From Hibiscus mutabilis (lineage: Eukaryota > Streptophyta > Magnoliopsida > Malvales > Malvaceae), in contig CM033744.1 of the NCBI GenBank assembly GCA_019671005.1, positions 3,748,208 to 3,812,207 on the forward strand: DNA of 64,000 bases, read 5' to 3'. The stretch's first letter is position 1, and each line of letters starts with the position of its first letter. A program made the position numbers and the translations under genes. The notes beneath the pieces were generated by a model. It was not told where the DNA came from. It saw only the letters and a list, made by a program, of their open reading frames with translations, and ran no database searches. Shown one piece after another: positions 48,301 to 60,255 of the stretch.

Positions 48301-49385
48301 AAGCATCTGATCAGCTTCATCAAGGACCAGATATTCAACTTCCCCCAATTTGAGGTCATTACTTTCTATAAGATCAATGATTCGACCGGGAGTCCCAACC
48401 ACTACATCAACCCCGCGGGAAAGAGCACTTCGCTGTATAGTATAAGAAACCCCTCCATAAACACAAACAGTGTTCAAATAAGACGCAGACTCTTTAATTT
48501 CTTTCTCCACTTGTTTGGCCAACTCCCGAGTAGGAGCCAGGACCAAAACTCTTGGAAGCCGACCAGACATCCTATAAAGAGAGAAACAGAAATAAGAAAA
48601 CATTAAGAATAACAACAACATTGAAAATAAAGGGCTGCAATATATGGTATGCTACCTCCTTGTACGTTCGGTATCATCTTCGGTAAGACGTTTAATTATA
48701 GGGATACCAAAGGCTAATGTCTTGCCAGTTCCAGTCTTTGCACGAGCAATTATGTCTCGACCATCGAGTGCTGGTACCAAGACAGCTCTCTGTATCAATG
48801 AATGCATATATAATATCAAGTACTTCAAGTATTAGCAAGAAAAAGCAGTAATTTTTCATGGTTATTACTTATAACCAAAACAATGCCAGACCTAAGATAA
48901 AACACAAGACAAGCAAGTTATATATAGAAAACTCATCATCAAAAACACAATAAAAAACCCATCTTGGAAAAAATGTAGAGAAATTTGACCTGAATAGGGA
49001 AAAGGTGAGTGATGCCACGTTTGACAAGGGTATCGACGAGTCGCTGAGGCAAACCCAGCTTGGAAACGTCAAGTTCGTCGTCGTTGATGGACGAAGACTC
49101 CGCCTCAGTCTCGGAGTCATAAACGTCGTCGTCTTGGTGAAGAGAGAGACCCTCGAAGGCTTGTTTGCTGAGAACGGAATTGGGAGTGGCGACGGCGCGA
49201 GGAACGAAAGAGTGGTTGAAGCAGCCAAGTAATGGGCTTCCACCGACTACTAGGGCATTGAACTGAGACTTGAAAGTGAAGGGCAAAGATAGGGAACGAG
49301 AAGTTGAAGCTGGGGGTGTTATTTTCCTTCTGTTGGTGGCGGAGGAGGTTACCTCCAGAGACGGGGCGGTGTGTATGGAGGCCAT
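45364..49385 (-). CDS. RH3: DEAD-box RNA helicase 3, chloroplastic
   Basis: Role: plastid DEAD-box helicase of the RH3 type, needed for group II intron splicing and 50S ribosome assembly. Ten exons join in frame: 49385-48990, 48789-48656, 48571-48157, 47931-47833, 47394-47170, 46958-46581, 46229-46086, 46000-45905, 45827-45562, 45442-45364; 743 residues, close to Arabidopsis RH3. A Ser-rich transit peptide comes first. Helicase motifs: Q motif (FPIQ), AKTGTGKT (I), PTRELA (Ia), VVGTPGRI (Ib), VLDEADQ (II), SATMP (III), TDVAARGLDIP (V), HRSGRTGRAG (VI). The RH3/nucleolin-type GUCT region follows (FTPTAERIIEEQ), then an Arg/Gly/Ser-rich tail and a CCHC knuckle CFNCGRPGHRASDC. The ninth intron appears to start with GC instead of GT; no in-frame GT alternative was found. 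Confidence 0.97.
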
Positions 49386-50215
49386 TTCACCTCTCAGTTA
49401 GAAGAAGAAGAGGAGGATAGGATGATGGGGGCTGGAGATATTTTGCAAGGAAATGTAGGGAAGGGAGGTTGAAATGCAGTATATATATGGAGCGGCTTTG
49501 AGTGAGGGAGATAAGGCCGCCCTGCTTCCCAAATGAATGGCTTCGCTGCACTCCACCTCGCTCCCCTGCTTCTGCTAATATTATCTTGGGTAAACTACAC
49601 AATGATTACTTAGTTATATAGTTAGTGTTAATTTGATCACTATATTTTTAATTTTAATATTTATATCATATAATTATTTAAATAGTTCTAATTAAGCCAC
49701 CAACCAATTTAAATATAACAGAAATAATGTTAAATAAAATTGATATAATTATATATTTAGTTCTCGTTATTTACACAATCTATTAATATAGTCTTAATTT
49801 TAATTTTATAAAATAAATAAATTATCCAATTAGGTGGTTACATGTGTCACCTAATTGGAAAAAAAAAAATTGATAGCAAAAAATTAGCCCTAAGCAAATT
49901 TAAATTAAGATACCTCTGGTGCAAGTGGCATGTGTTGGCCACTAAGCCAAGCATAATTTTTTGATATAAAGTATAAAATTTAACATATGTCTTAGTTGGT
50001 CGTTAATGCCAGAAAAAAGGAAATAATATGATTTTAGGAGATTCAAACATGACACGCTTATATGTATAAAAATATTTAATTCAATTAAATAAATCTAATA
50101 ATTAAATTAAAATTAATAATATTTATATATATTTTAAACGTGCACGATTTAAATAAAAATGGTTTTAAGATTTTTGTATTTAGTTAGACAAATGAGTGGT
50201 TAGTTGTTAATGTGT

Positions 50216-50484
50216 TGTTAGACTTAGTAGTTACTGAGTTTTTAATTAGCTAACAGACCAGTTGTTTTGTTGGGCTCTCAGTTAATCTATTAGACTATTT
50301 TCATAGTGTTACATTTGTGCTATAAATACCCAAGTTTATGTAATGGGTCATATATTGTCTTTAATCTATTTCTAATAAAAATATATATTTATTACTTCTA
50401 CTCTGTTTTTTTATTTGACTAAAATTCCTAATTACCGTTCGCTTTCTTAACTTCTCCACCTCCGTTCAACTCATCATCGGTCAA
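50216..50484 (+). repeat. Possible short LTR or TRIM fragment in the loop of the long-arm element
   Basis: Starts TGTTAGACTTAG and may end GGTCAACA. Between them CTATAAATACCC and a T-rich/poly(A)-signal-like stretch (CTAATAAAAATA) resemble a small plant LTR promoter and terminator. No target duplication was found. A ~35-bp segment (TTTGACTAAAATTCCTAAT plus following bases) occurs twice, at about 50416 and 50502. Confidence 0.35.
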
Positions 50485-50538
50485 CATGTCGGAGTTTTTC
50501 ATTTGACTAAAATTCCTAATCACAGTTCGTTTTCTTAA

Positions 50539-50800
50539 GAGTAAAACTTTCATACACAGGTTGTGTAACACAAGCATGTGTATTTACACTATAAAAACTT
50601 AAATCCTAAATTCCTAATATAACCTTAAAAAAACTAAACCCTAAACCTTAAATCATATACACTAAATTCTAAACAATAACCTTAAATTCTAAATCATACA
50701 ACCTAAACCCCTAAACTTTAAACCATAAACTAAAACTCTAACCCCTAAAAACTAAAAGGTAAACTAAAGTTTACACGTCATGTGTATCAAAGTTTTTTAC
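50539..50800. mobile_element. MITE with telomere-like core, copy G (262 bp)
   Basis: Flanked by the perfect 9-bp repeat TTTTCTTAA (50530-50538 and 50801-50809). Left end GAGTAAAACTTTCATACAC and inverted right end GTAAAAAACTTTGATACAC pair. The core is CCCTAAA-like (AACCCTAAACC variants, ACTCTAACCCCTAAAAAC). It sits in the loop of the long-arm element, directly against its right arm. Confidence 0.85.
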
Positions 50801-51407
50801 TTTTCTTAAATACAAAAATCTTAAAACTATTTTTATTTTAAATCGTGCACTAATTATAGTTTAAAATATATACTGAATATTTTGTTAACGTTAATTTAAT
50901 TATTAGATTTATTTAATTAAGTTATGTGTTTTTATACATCATAAGTGTATCATATTCGAGTCCTCTAAAATTACATTTATTTCTTTTTTCCTGGTATTAA
51001 CAACCAGCTAAGACATATATTAAATTTTGTACTTCACATCAGAAAACTATGCTTGGCCTAATGGCAAACGAATGACACTTGCATTAGGGATACCATGGTT
51101 TATTAAATTAAATAAAAATAGCTAAAGTACCTCAATAAGGTAGTGACACTAATTGAATAATTAATTTATTTTATTAAATTAAAATTAAAACCAATTTGAT
51201 AGATTGTGTAAATGAGCCAAATGTGCAATTATACCAGCTTTGTTTAACAGTCACGTCAGCATTTCTGTTATGTTTTAAAGGTTGATGGCTTGATTGAAAC
51301 CACTTAAATAGTTACGTGGTATAATGTCCAAAATTAAAAGTATAGTGATCAAATTGACACCAACTTCATAATTAAGTGGTCATTTGTGTAATTTATCATA
51401 TTATCTT

Positions 51408-52662
51408 TTAACCACGAGTTATTATCTTTTCTGACTTAAATTAAATAAATGTTTAAATTATATATTTTTTAATTTAACGACGAATAATGAATGAGCGGAT
51501 AATAAATATGGCCTTAAGACTCTTGCAACAAGATAATGAGATTTCATTGTGACGACAATAGCCTGTTGCTCAACAACGGTATAAAAAATTTAAAAAATAT
51601 AATATGTGTCACGTTTTGATTAAATAACAAGTTTTTAGCAAATTATTTTAAAAATTTATTTAAAAAACAATTATCTTAGAAAAATTATAAAACGTCAGAT
51701 ACATTTTAATTTTTTTTAAATATTCGTTACTTAAGATCGAACACATGGACAAAAGCTTTTGTACGTAAATCTTTTGCTTCTATTATCATTTAATACTTTG
51801 ATTTTTAAATAATTTTATTTAAAGATAATAAATGTCTAAAAATAAAACATTTAATTATAAAAACAAATTATTCGCATGCATACGTGTATATCAGAAATCT
51901 ATTTGATTATTTTACATTTTAAATAACTTAAAATGATCCACTTATAAAATTTTAAAAATTATATTTAGTAAAGTTTAAAATTTTAGATAAAAATTGAAGT
52001 TAAATTTAAAATAATTAGTTAAATATAAGATAATTCAAATAAAAAAAAAACAAAACTGAAAAATTATATTTATTGTTTTTAATATAACATAATGACGGGC
52101 TAAATGGCAGTGTGGTTTTGGCCTATTTCCCAAGAACAGTAATGAATGTAATCTAGAAGAAGTTTAAAGCAAATTGCGGTTATGGCATTTGTTTGGTTGT
52201 TTTAATCCCAAGGAAGAAGAAGAAGAAGAAGAAGAAGAATTAACAAAAAGCAATAATAACTTAAGCCCCAAAAGCAATAGCAATAGCAAAAGCAAAAGCA
52301 AAAGCAAAGCAATTATACGGTATATATATTCTATATGCTGCTACTGTACTGTTTGGGTTAATAGAAAATACTAGGGAATATCATTCTGCCAGCCAGGCAA
52401 CCAGCCGTGTTAAGGAAAATTAGGAGGAGCCGCCATGATTGGCTGCCGGCGGATAGCGTAAAGCATTAGTAGTTTATTGTTTCCAAAGAATCCCAGATCT
52501 GGTTGGGTTTCATTGTTCTTGAGATTTTCTCATTGTTTTTTGCTCTGATTTGCCAATTGATTTGGATTTAGCGTGATTGAATTCAATCCTATGGTTTCCT
52601 TTCATAGGGAACCTACGCAAGGTTTTTGGTAGATAAAAGAATCTCAGAATTGGGTTTTGGAA
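51408..52662. other. AT-rich spacer and LAZ1-like gene leader
   Basis: 51408-52130 is AT-rich with no recognisable gene. A (GAA)n tract runs at about 52213-52239, followed by AGCAAA-type hexamer repeats (52270-52310). 52380-52662 is probably the 5' leader of the LAZ1-like gene. The open frame at 52174-52374 is produced by these simple repeats. Confidence 0.5.
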
Positions 52663-55430
52663 ATGGGTGATCCATTTTCTATTTACCTCTACATCCTCGC
52701 CTTTTTATGTACTGCCGGAGCCATTTGGTTGGCCATTCTTCACATCTATAGGCATCTTTTGAATTACACCGAACCTATTTTTCAGAGATACATCGTCCGC
52801 ATCATTTTCATGGTCCCGGTCAGTTATTTCTTGGCTGTACTTTTCTTTTCTTGTTATTAGATTGTGATTATGTATAGGGCTTTTTGTTTTCTCTTACTGG
52901 ATTAAATTTCGCAGATTTATGCGTTAATGTCTTTCTTGTCCCTTGTTGCACCACGGAGTTCAATCTATTTCAATTCCATCCGAGAATGGTACGTTTATCT
53001 GACTGTGGGTGTTTGAATTGATCATCAGTTTCTCGTTTGCACTCGGTTTCGAATTCCGTGTTCTTTTAATCTGTTATCCTATTCGAAAGCTTATGCTATG
53101 TATATGTGGATTGATATTTGATAGATAGATAGATTGATTGATTAGGGATGGTGTATGGATGTCACAATATGTTAAGTTTTAACCTGTTTTATTCAATGTT
53201 AGTGGTTTGCTAACCGCGTTTTAATGCCTTTCATTAGGCAAAAACTATTATGTTCTAACACCATTCCCCTGTTAACTGTTTCAGTTATGAAGCTTGGGTC
53301 ATTTATAATTTTCTTTCTCTCTGCTTGGCATGGGTTGGAGGTCCAGGAGCGGTTGTGCTCAGTTTGACTGGTCGGGTTTTAAAGCCATCGTGGTTTCTGA
53401 TGACATGCTGCTTGTCTCCCGTTCCCTTAGATGGGTGAGTTTCGGTTGGAATACTACTGGTTTGAACTTTACATTGTTATGCACATCCATGCATATAGAG
53501 TATAGACATTTCTAGTATCAAGAATAGCAAACTTCATTTCGAAGGTTTTTGAGCATGCCTTTCTCTTTCACTTGTGCATTATTCTATGAATAATTTACTG
53601 TATTTTCATAATGTGATTTTGGGAAACCTACTTAATCTTGTTTTATAATATGATCAAGAACTTTATTAGATATCATTACAATATAACGAGTGCATTTTCG
53701 ACAAATCATTGGCCCTACACAACAAATTCCTCGTATTTAATGTCATGATTGATTGAAAACTTAATAAAAAAATATATTGGGACTTTCTTATGCTATACAC
53801 TTATGAACTCAGCTTAAATTTGATTGTTTGCGCCTGAAACTGCAATGTAGGCGCTTTATACGGAGATGCAAGCAAGGCTGCCTGCAATTTGTCATCCTGA
53901 AGCCCATTTTAGTTGTTGTTACCCTCGTATTATATGCCAAAGGAAAATATGAAGATGGGAATTTCAGTCCAAGTCAAGCATATCTATATCTTACTATCAT
54001 CTATACAATCTCTTACACATTGGCTCTGTATGCTTTGGTGTTGTTTTACATGGCATGCAAAGATCTTCTTAAGCCATTCAATCCAGTTCCAAAGTTCATC
54101 ATCATAAAATCTGTAGTCTTCTTAACCTACTGGCAGGTAAAATCTCTTGTGCCTGTTACTTACATGCTTGTGCATGCAAAAAAGGGAAAAGAAAGAATAC
54201 TCATACTTTGTTTTTTGGTTTTATATACTTTTATCTTTCCTTGTGCTTTTCTTGAGTCATCCCTTTGTTGCTTTTTGGTGATAATCATTATTCAGAAATC
54301 TTATTAGCATCTTTATAGCAACCTTGGGGGTAGCAACTTCTAAATACCAGAATGCAACCTTTACGAAACTGTTTGCTGTCCACATCGATGTTATCTATAT
54401 GTTTCATTTTTTAGGGGAGGCTGATTTTCTATATTTTCTTTCCCTTTGTACACTGATGTAAAGTCATAAGAGCAATTTGAAGTTCAGGAAGTGCTGCATT
54501 CTTGTCTCTCTACAGGCAGATACTACTAGCATTTTAGAGAATCACACCTTGGGTTGTGACGGCATTGTACAATCTATTAAAACCCGATAAAATGCATGCC
54601 TGTACAGATGGTTAACCATAACCTCTTTTGCTGTGATGGCAACATACTGTCTGAACCCATCTGCAAAGGTTCTAAAAGAAACTCAAAAGTCAAAACTTCC
54701 ATTCATTTTATTTCCTTTTGCAGGGTGTTCTGGTTTTTCTCGCTGCAAAATCTGGATTTATAAAGGGTGCTGAAGAAGCAGCTCAGTTTCAAAACTTCCT
54801 TATATGTGTTGAGATGCTTATAGCTGCTGTAGGTCATCTTTATGCATTCCCATATAAAGAGTATGCCGGTGCAAATATTGGTGCGTCTCGTGGTTTTACA
54901 AGAAGCCTTGCACATGCCTTAATGTTGAATGACTTCTATCATGATACTGTTCACCAGGTGAGCCTTACTTCTCTGTGCCATTTCCCAAAGGGCTCCTCTT
55001 TTAGATCATTCTTCTTTTGTTTAGCTTTGTTTATGGTGTTGATATTTGTTTATCGGATTCACAGTTTGCACCAACGTACCATGATTATGTGCTGTACAAC
55101 CATAATGACGGCGATGAAGGAACAAGGAAATACCGGTCAAGGACTTTTGTGCCAACTGGACCTGAGATGGATGCTGCTAGAAGAAACAAACCCGTCTTCC
55201 CAAGCAAACTGGAGGATATTCAGCTATCCAGTCTCCCATCGGATGGTACAGGCGCACCCCAAAACCCTAACTCTGTACCTGGTTCTGCAAGTGCTGATGT
55301 TCCAAAATCATCTCTGCTTATGGACCACTCAAATTCTTATTCAAGGCCATATGATATGTTACTTATCGACATGGATATATCCGGTTACCCTTCAGAAGTT
55401 CCCGCAGCAACAGATACTGCCCCTAGGTGA
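52663..55430 (+). CDS. LAZ1-like DUF300 (TMEM184/OST-alpha family) membrane protein
   Basis: Role: LAZ1-type DUF300 proteins are multi-pass tonoplast or plasma-membrane proteins tied to cell-death control and brassinosteroid signalling; their transported substrate, if any, is not settled. Six exons: 52663-52818, 52915-52988, 53285-53434, 53851-54136, 54724-54957, 55065-55430, giving 421 residues, the family size. Hydrophobic segments include IYLYILAFLCTAGAIWLAIL, YALMSFLSLVAP, FLSLCLAWVGGPGAVVLSL, ILKPILVVVTLVLYA and YLYLTIIYTISYTLALYALV. The family signatures RYIVRIIFMVP, YEAWVIYNF, GGPG and FPYKEYAG are present. The C-terminal 120 residues are hydrophilic and Ser/Pro-rich. All splice sites are GT/AG. 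The gene is divergent from RH3, with the long-arm element between them. Confidence 0.94.
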
Positions 55431-57416
55431 TTAGTGTGTTGTAGCATCCTTATGCTAGAAGTAGAAGAAGGCTGCATCCTCGGGGACTTAGGGAGGAAGT
55501 GGGGAGCGTCTGACATAACAATACGACTTTGTACAGCCTCCTTTATCAAGTTGTGTGTCGATGATTGGTTTCAATTTGCTGTTGTCCTCGACTCCCGATT
55601 TCTCTCTTTCCACTCCTTCCCCTGTACTGATTTCAGTCCCTGTAAATTCTATAGTCACCTTTCTTACATGTCATACTGGAACTTGGTGGCCTAGTGGAAG
55701 GTCATCCGGTGGATCGATGTTTGATTTTGTTTGTGTCTGCTCTGTAGATGGAGTAGCATTTTAGGTCATATTTGAAGGAGATCTAAATTGAAAGTCATGA
55801 AATTTGGTTTCAACTCATCTTTTTTTTGTCACAGGTTTCAACTAATCTTGATTCTGTTTTTGCATATTATTCAAATTTTATTAGTGTTACGGAGGAGTTG
55901 TCATTCCTTCAAAAATTAGATGGCTTTGTGTATTTTGTCATATGTACAAACTCCTTATATCAGATGCTTTTACTTTTGCCGATTGAGTCCAATATTTTCT
56001 TTATTTTTCTTGCTATACACACACATTTGGTATTATTACATTGTTATTGTTTTCTAGGGTAAATTACATATTCTTGTGTTTCCATTTCCGTCATCTAGCT
56101 GATTTTTTTGACAAAATGATACTATTAATTTTTTAATAAAATAATATTTAATGTTACGTTTTGTTTCTGTTTTGGTATTTTCGTCGTTAAAAATTAATGA
56201 TAAACTTTATTTCTTTCTCCTAAAAAAAAGTCACTTTAATTTGTCGTTAATTTTTAATATTATTTATTATTTTGTAAAGAAAAATAGTTTAGTGACTAAA
56301 ACAGAATAGTTGGAGATAGTTTACCCTATTTTTAAGACCCCAACGTTGTCTAATATTTATATAAATTCAGACTATATTTGAACCGGATCATACCTCTGAA
56401 TTGGAAGCAAAACTCATTTGGTGTTGGTTTGTGTTTCAAGGAATTGGGAATTTTAAACCTGAACATTAAACTCCTAACCTATAAGCTAACAAACATATAA
56501 TCAAATACAAATTTCAACACTGGTTTTAATTTTAATGGAACCATAATCCAATCTAATTTATACGTTCATTAAAATAAAAGCAAAAAACCAAGTATGCAAT
56601 TATTTTTGATAGATTACAAGTTGGATGTAGCTACGGCTCTGACTTCTGGTTCGTCATTTACTGGGTGATTAAGAACTAAATTGCAATGGAAATTAAGCAA
56701 TCAATACACAAGGTGATAGATACAGCCACGTATACACATTCCATTCCTTCACAAATGATTGGTTTCTTAAACCTAACATGGGCATCAATCATTGCACATG
56801 CACGCCTCCCCTATACTTTTTTTTAACAAACCCTATGCATATATTTTTATTCTTCTTCCTATATATATAATACAAGATTTTGTGTTAGAGGTACGAATCT
56901 TTAGAAAGTTACATTAAAAGTTTAAGAGTACAAAATTTTATGGGTACAAAATTAATTCGTCAATTGAAAATATAAAACAATGCGTAAATTATATAAAAAT
57001 TTAAAAATTTCAGAGATCACACCCACAACTGAACACAGCTCAGTCCTCCTTTATATATATATATATATATATATAAACAGTACTCCATAAGCAAGTTTAC
57101 ATATATATATATATATAAATAATCACTGTATTTGCTGGCCATGTGTGCAAAAGTAGTTCAAATTAGAGAATATGTATATATTTCACGCACATTTATGTAT
57201 GTTGCAGCTTCAATGCATGCATTCAGTTGAAATGCTTGGAATAACTTATTCTCTGTATATGCATTTCACACAAACAAACAAGTCTCCCTAATATATATAT
57301 ATATATAGAAGTATCCTTGACCACATACGTCATTGGAGTCCTTCGAGGGAACGAAGCTCTCTGCTGTGTGTGTTACCCTAGTTTAATTTCTTTCTTTGTT
57401 CGTTTGTGTCATTTCA
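55431..57416. other. LAZ1-like 3' region and AT-rich spacer
   Basis: About 350 bp after the stop are probably 3' untranslated sequence. The rest is AT-rich spacer. (TA)n microsatellites lie at 57051-57076, 57099-57117 and 57291-57307. No gene recognised. Confidence 0.5.
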
Positions 57417-57743
57417 ATGGCGAAGATCCATTTCGAGGGCATTTTACGGGGGCAATGTGGTCGCTACGAGAAGCTGCCGGCGACGACAGATGACACTGAC
57501 GGCAACAAGAGAGCGAGGAGGGGGCGGCCGAGAAGGCGGTGGCTGAAGAAAATGAGCGGAGGCATACGGTTGTCACGCTCCATAAAGCTAAGGTTATTGA
57601 GTTTGAAGACGTTTTCCATTGCGAAAGTGAATGGTTTGGTATGGTTGAGTCCTATCACCATGAATGTCATCTTCTCCGGTCACGGCTGGGGGCTGCCCAC
57701 TTTATCTCATCCCTCCCTTCAGAAACAACGTCATCGTTTCTAG
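57417..57743 (+). CDS. Small basic single-exon protein, function unknown
   Basis: A 108-residue frame from ATG 57417 (an upstream in-frame ATG at 57396 would add seven residues). It starts MAKIHFEGILRGQCGRYEKLP, has a strongly basic middle (RARRGRPRRRWLKKM) and a Ser/Leu/Lys stretch. The local GC content is well above the AT-rich flanks, and the 5' side has a pyrimidine-rich leader-like stretch, which favours a real gene. The layout (short KIHY/KIHF start, then Arg-rich, then amphipathic segment) reminds me of a group of small uncharacterised plant proteins, but I cannot name a family. The C-terminal third may be frame-altered relative to such proteins. Confidence 0.55.
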   Translation: MAKIHFEGILRGQCGRYEKLPATTDDTDGNKRARRGRPRRRWLKKMSGGIRLSRSIKLRLLSLKTFSIAKVNGLVWLSPITMNVIFSGHGWGLPTLSHPSLQKQRHRF

Positions 57744-58259
57744 TTTTTCGTTTTCCAAGAGTAGGATTTAAATAGCAGTTTCCGCACCATATGAAACTGC
57801 GATACCTGTAATAGTATTTGTTATATCCGTAATTATAATAAACACAATGTGACCTCAACCGCAATTTAAATCTATGTTACAGTACGAAGATTCATTGTTA
57901 TATTATATTTATTTACGAACTGAATTCCACCCCTTTTGATTGATTTATTTTTTATTTTCTGTTATATATATATATATATTTTGAGTATGAGAATTTGAAC
58001 TATGATCTTTGATCCAAACTTACTATAATATTATTAACGCAATTGTGCACGACTTTGTAGGCTCTTTTTATTATACACTTCTTCATCATATATAGTAGTA
58101 AAGTTGGTCAAATTTGTACCAACAATCAGTTAGTACAAATTTCAAAATTTATACTTTTCTAAAACTTTTTGGTCCATATTTTTAAAGAACCGCATTGGTT
58201 TTAACCCGACAATTGATTCCAAACATTCTGGAGGCACCTAATCCCTCTACTTCAAGGAA
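57744..58259. other. Spacer
   Basis: AT-rich sequence after the small gene with a (TA)n tract near 57964-57978. Nothing else recognised. Confidence 0.45.
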
Positions 58260-58794
58260 AAATTCTTATTTTGAAAATATTTTTAAAACAAAAAGGTTTC
58301 TTGCATAAGAGATATAAGGTACAAAGACCTAAGGCCCATGTTTATTCAAAACAAGAAAAAAAGCCTTCAAAGGTATTCAGTCAAAGTGACATATGCAAAA
58401 TAAATGGGGCAATATTCGATCGGACAAAGCCGTCGTGCCCTCAAGAAGATAAAAAAAAGTCGAGCCTGCAAAGGTCATTCAACTCAGAAAATGGAAAATA
58501 AAAACAAAGAAGATTGGAGGGGCAAGCTTTCGCTCGAGAAAATCAGAAGATCGAACTGAATCAAAGGAAGAAAACCCCTACAAATATTTCATGCATGTCC
58601 ATACATCATGACAAACATAACATTGCATCATTGCATCACCAAAATGGGACCATGCATCATGAAAGCATACTTGGAGGCATATGCATCATTGCATCTTTTA
58701 AACTTGACCATACATGATGACATACATAACATTGCATCATTGTATCATCGCAAAAGCATACAAATGCATCCCATTTGCATAAATACAGGAAATA

Positions 58795-59420
58795 ACTTTA
58801 AAAAACAAACTCAATCTTTCCAAACTTTTGGAAATTTTTCAAAATTCAAATCCTTCAATAAGGATATTTTTTCCAAACTTCTGGAAAATTTTCAAAACTC
58901 AATCCATCCATAAGGATATTTGATATTTTTCCAAACTTCTGGAAAAATTTTAAAACTCAATCCTTCTATAAGGATATTTTTTTCCAAACTTCTAGAAAAT
59001 TTTCAAAACTCAATCCTTCCATAAGGATATTTTTCCAAACTTCTGGATAATTTTTAAAACTGAGTTCCATAACTCAATCCTTCCATAAGGACACTTTTCC
59101 AAACTTCTGAAAAATTTTCAAAACTCCATTCTTTCATAAGGATATTTTTCCAAACTTCTGGAAAATTTTCAAAACCTGATCCTTCCATAATGATATATTT
59201 CCAAACTTCTGGATAATCAAAACCTGAACCTTCCATGAGGATATTTTTCAAACTTCTGGATATTTTTTAAAACTGAGCTCCATAACTCAATCCTTCCAAA
59301 AGGATATTTTTTCAAACTTCTGGATAATTTCCAAAACCGAGTTTCATAACCTAGTCCTTTCATAAGGACATATTTTAAAACTTTATCCTTTCATAAGGAT
59401 ATCTTTTTTGACAAAATAAA
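58795..59420 (+). repeat. Minisatellite, about 55-65 bp unit, around ten imperfect copies
   Basis: The unit contains CCTTCCATAAGGATATTTTT followed by CCAAACTTCTGGAAAATTTT and CAAAACTCAAT. Copies vary in length and some share AAACTGAGTTCCATAACTC. Part of the block (about 59229-59445) recurs at 60320-60530. Confidence 0.9.
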
Positions 59421-59440
59421 TGTCCTAGTTCCATCCTTCA

Positions 59441-59790
59441 AACCTTTACTCCTTGAACTACCGATGGAGCAGGTCACCCATCCAATAGAAGAGGAACTAC
59501 AACCTCAAACCTTTACTCCTTGAGCTACCGATAGAGCAGGTCACCCATCCAATAGCAGAGGAACTACAACCTCAGACTTTTACTCCTTGAACTACCGATG
59601 AAGCAGGTCACCATCCAATAGCAGGGGAACTACAACCTCATACTTTTACTCCTTGAACTACCGATGGAGCAGGTCACTCATCCAATAGAAGAGGAACTAC
59701 AACCTCAGATCTTTACTCCTTCCAATGGAGCAGATCACCCGAACCTATCTCCTTGAACTTCTAATGGAGTGGGTCACCCATTCAATAGAA
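59441..59790 (+). repeat. Tandem repeat, about 66-75 bp unit, four to five copies
   Basis: The unit contains CCTTTACTCCTTGAACTACC, GATGGAGCAGGTCACCCATC and CAATAGAAGAGGAACTACAA. A diverged end unit reads CTCCTTCCAATGGAGCAG. The same array is found again at 61545-61920. Confidence 0.92.
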
Positions 59791-60255
59791 GATAAAGCTA
59801 CAAAAAACAAAAAAAAGAAAAAAAAAAGGTAAAGAAGAAAAAAGAGAAATTGGCGAGCAAGAATGCATTTGTTTCCGACCGAGCATCATTGTACTTTGGT
59901 AAGTCTTAACCTAGGAAGCAGAAGAGTGGATTGATCGAAGAACTCAACATCCTTGATGAGCGAGGATCGAAGACCTACCGAAGATTGAAGACAGAAGACC
60001 GAAGACTGGTACGGAAGAAGAGAAGCAGCAAGTCGAACTCATTTTGGTTTCCCTAACAGACAACCCCCTATTTTGAAGATTTTGCTTCTCCATGAGTGAC
60101 CAAGTGGATCAATCCAGTCAAGAAAGGAGACCTGCATCGAAGAGAATGAAGATTTGCCAAATAATGAAGACATCCGTCAAGAGGAGAAGATTAACTGAAC
60201 TGGACAAAACGGGTCATTTTAGTCTTTGCTCTATTGTCGTTACACAACAATGAGC

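Larger units (their letters stand above)
49588..51397. mobile_element. Non-autonomous long-inverted-repeat element, probably Mutator-like (1.8 kb)
   Basis: Two arms of about 590 bp (49588-50178 and 50811-51397) are inverted copies along their whole length, diverged by roughly a fifth to a quarter by eye. Shared landmarks include ACACAATCTAT, AATAAATCTAATAATTAAATT, CATATGTCTTAG/ATATATGTCTTAGCTGG and the arm bases TTTTAAGATTTTTGTA. Outer ends are GGGTAAACTACAC and, inverted, GATAAATTACAC. Flanks share ATATTATCTT (49578-49587 and 51398-51407), so the target duplication is 9-10 bp, as for Mutator elements. No transposase is encoded. The 632-bp centre holds copy G of the MITE family and an LTR-like piece. 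It lies 203 bp upstream of the RH3 ATG. Confidence 0.85.

Noticed and set aside
52174..52374. Upstream peptide of the LAZ1-like gene
   Set aside because: Frame is made by GAA and AGCAAA simple repeats; no evidence that it is translated.
59441..59790. CRISPR-like array
   Set aside because: Units are contiguous degenerate tandem repeats with no unique spacers, in a plant nuclear genome with no cas genes.
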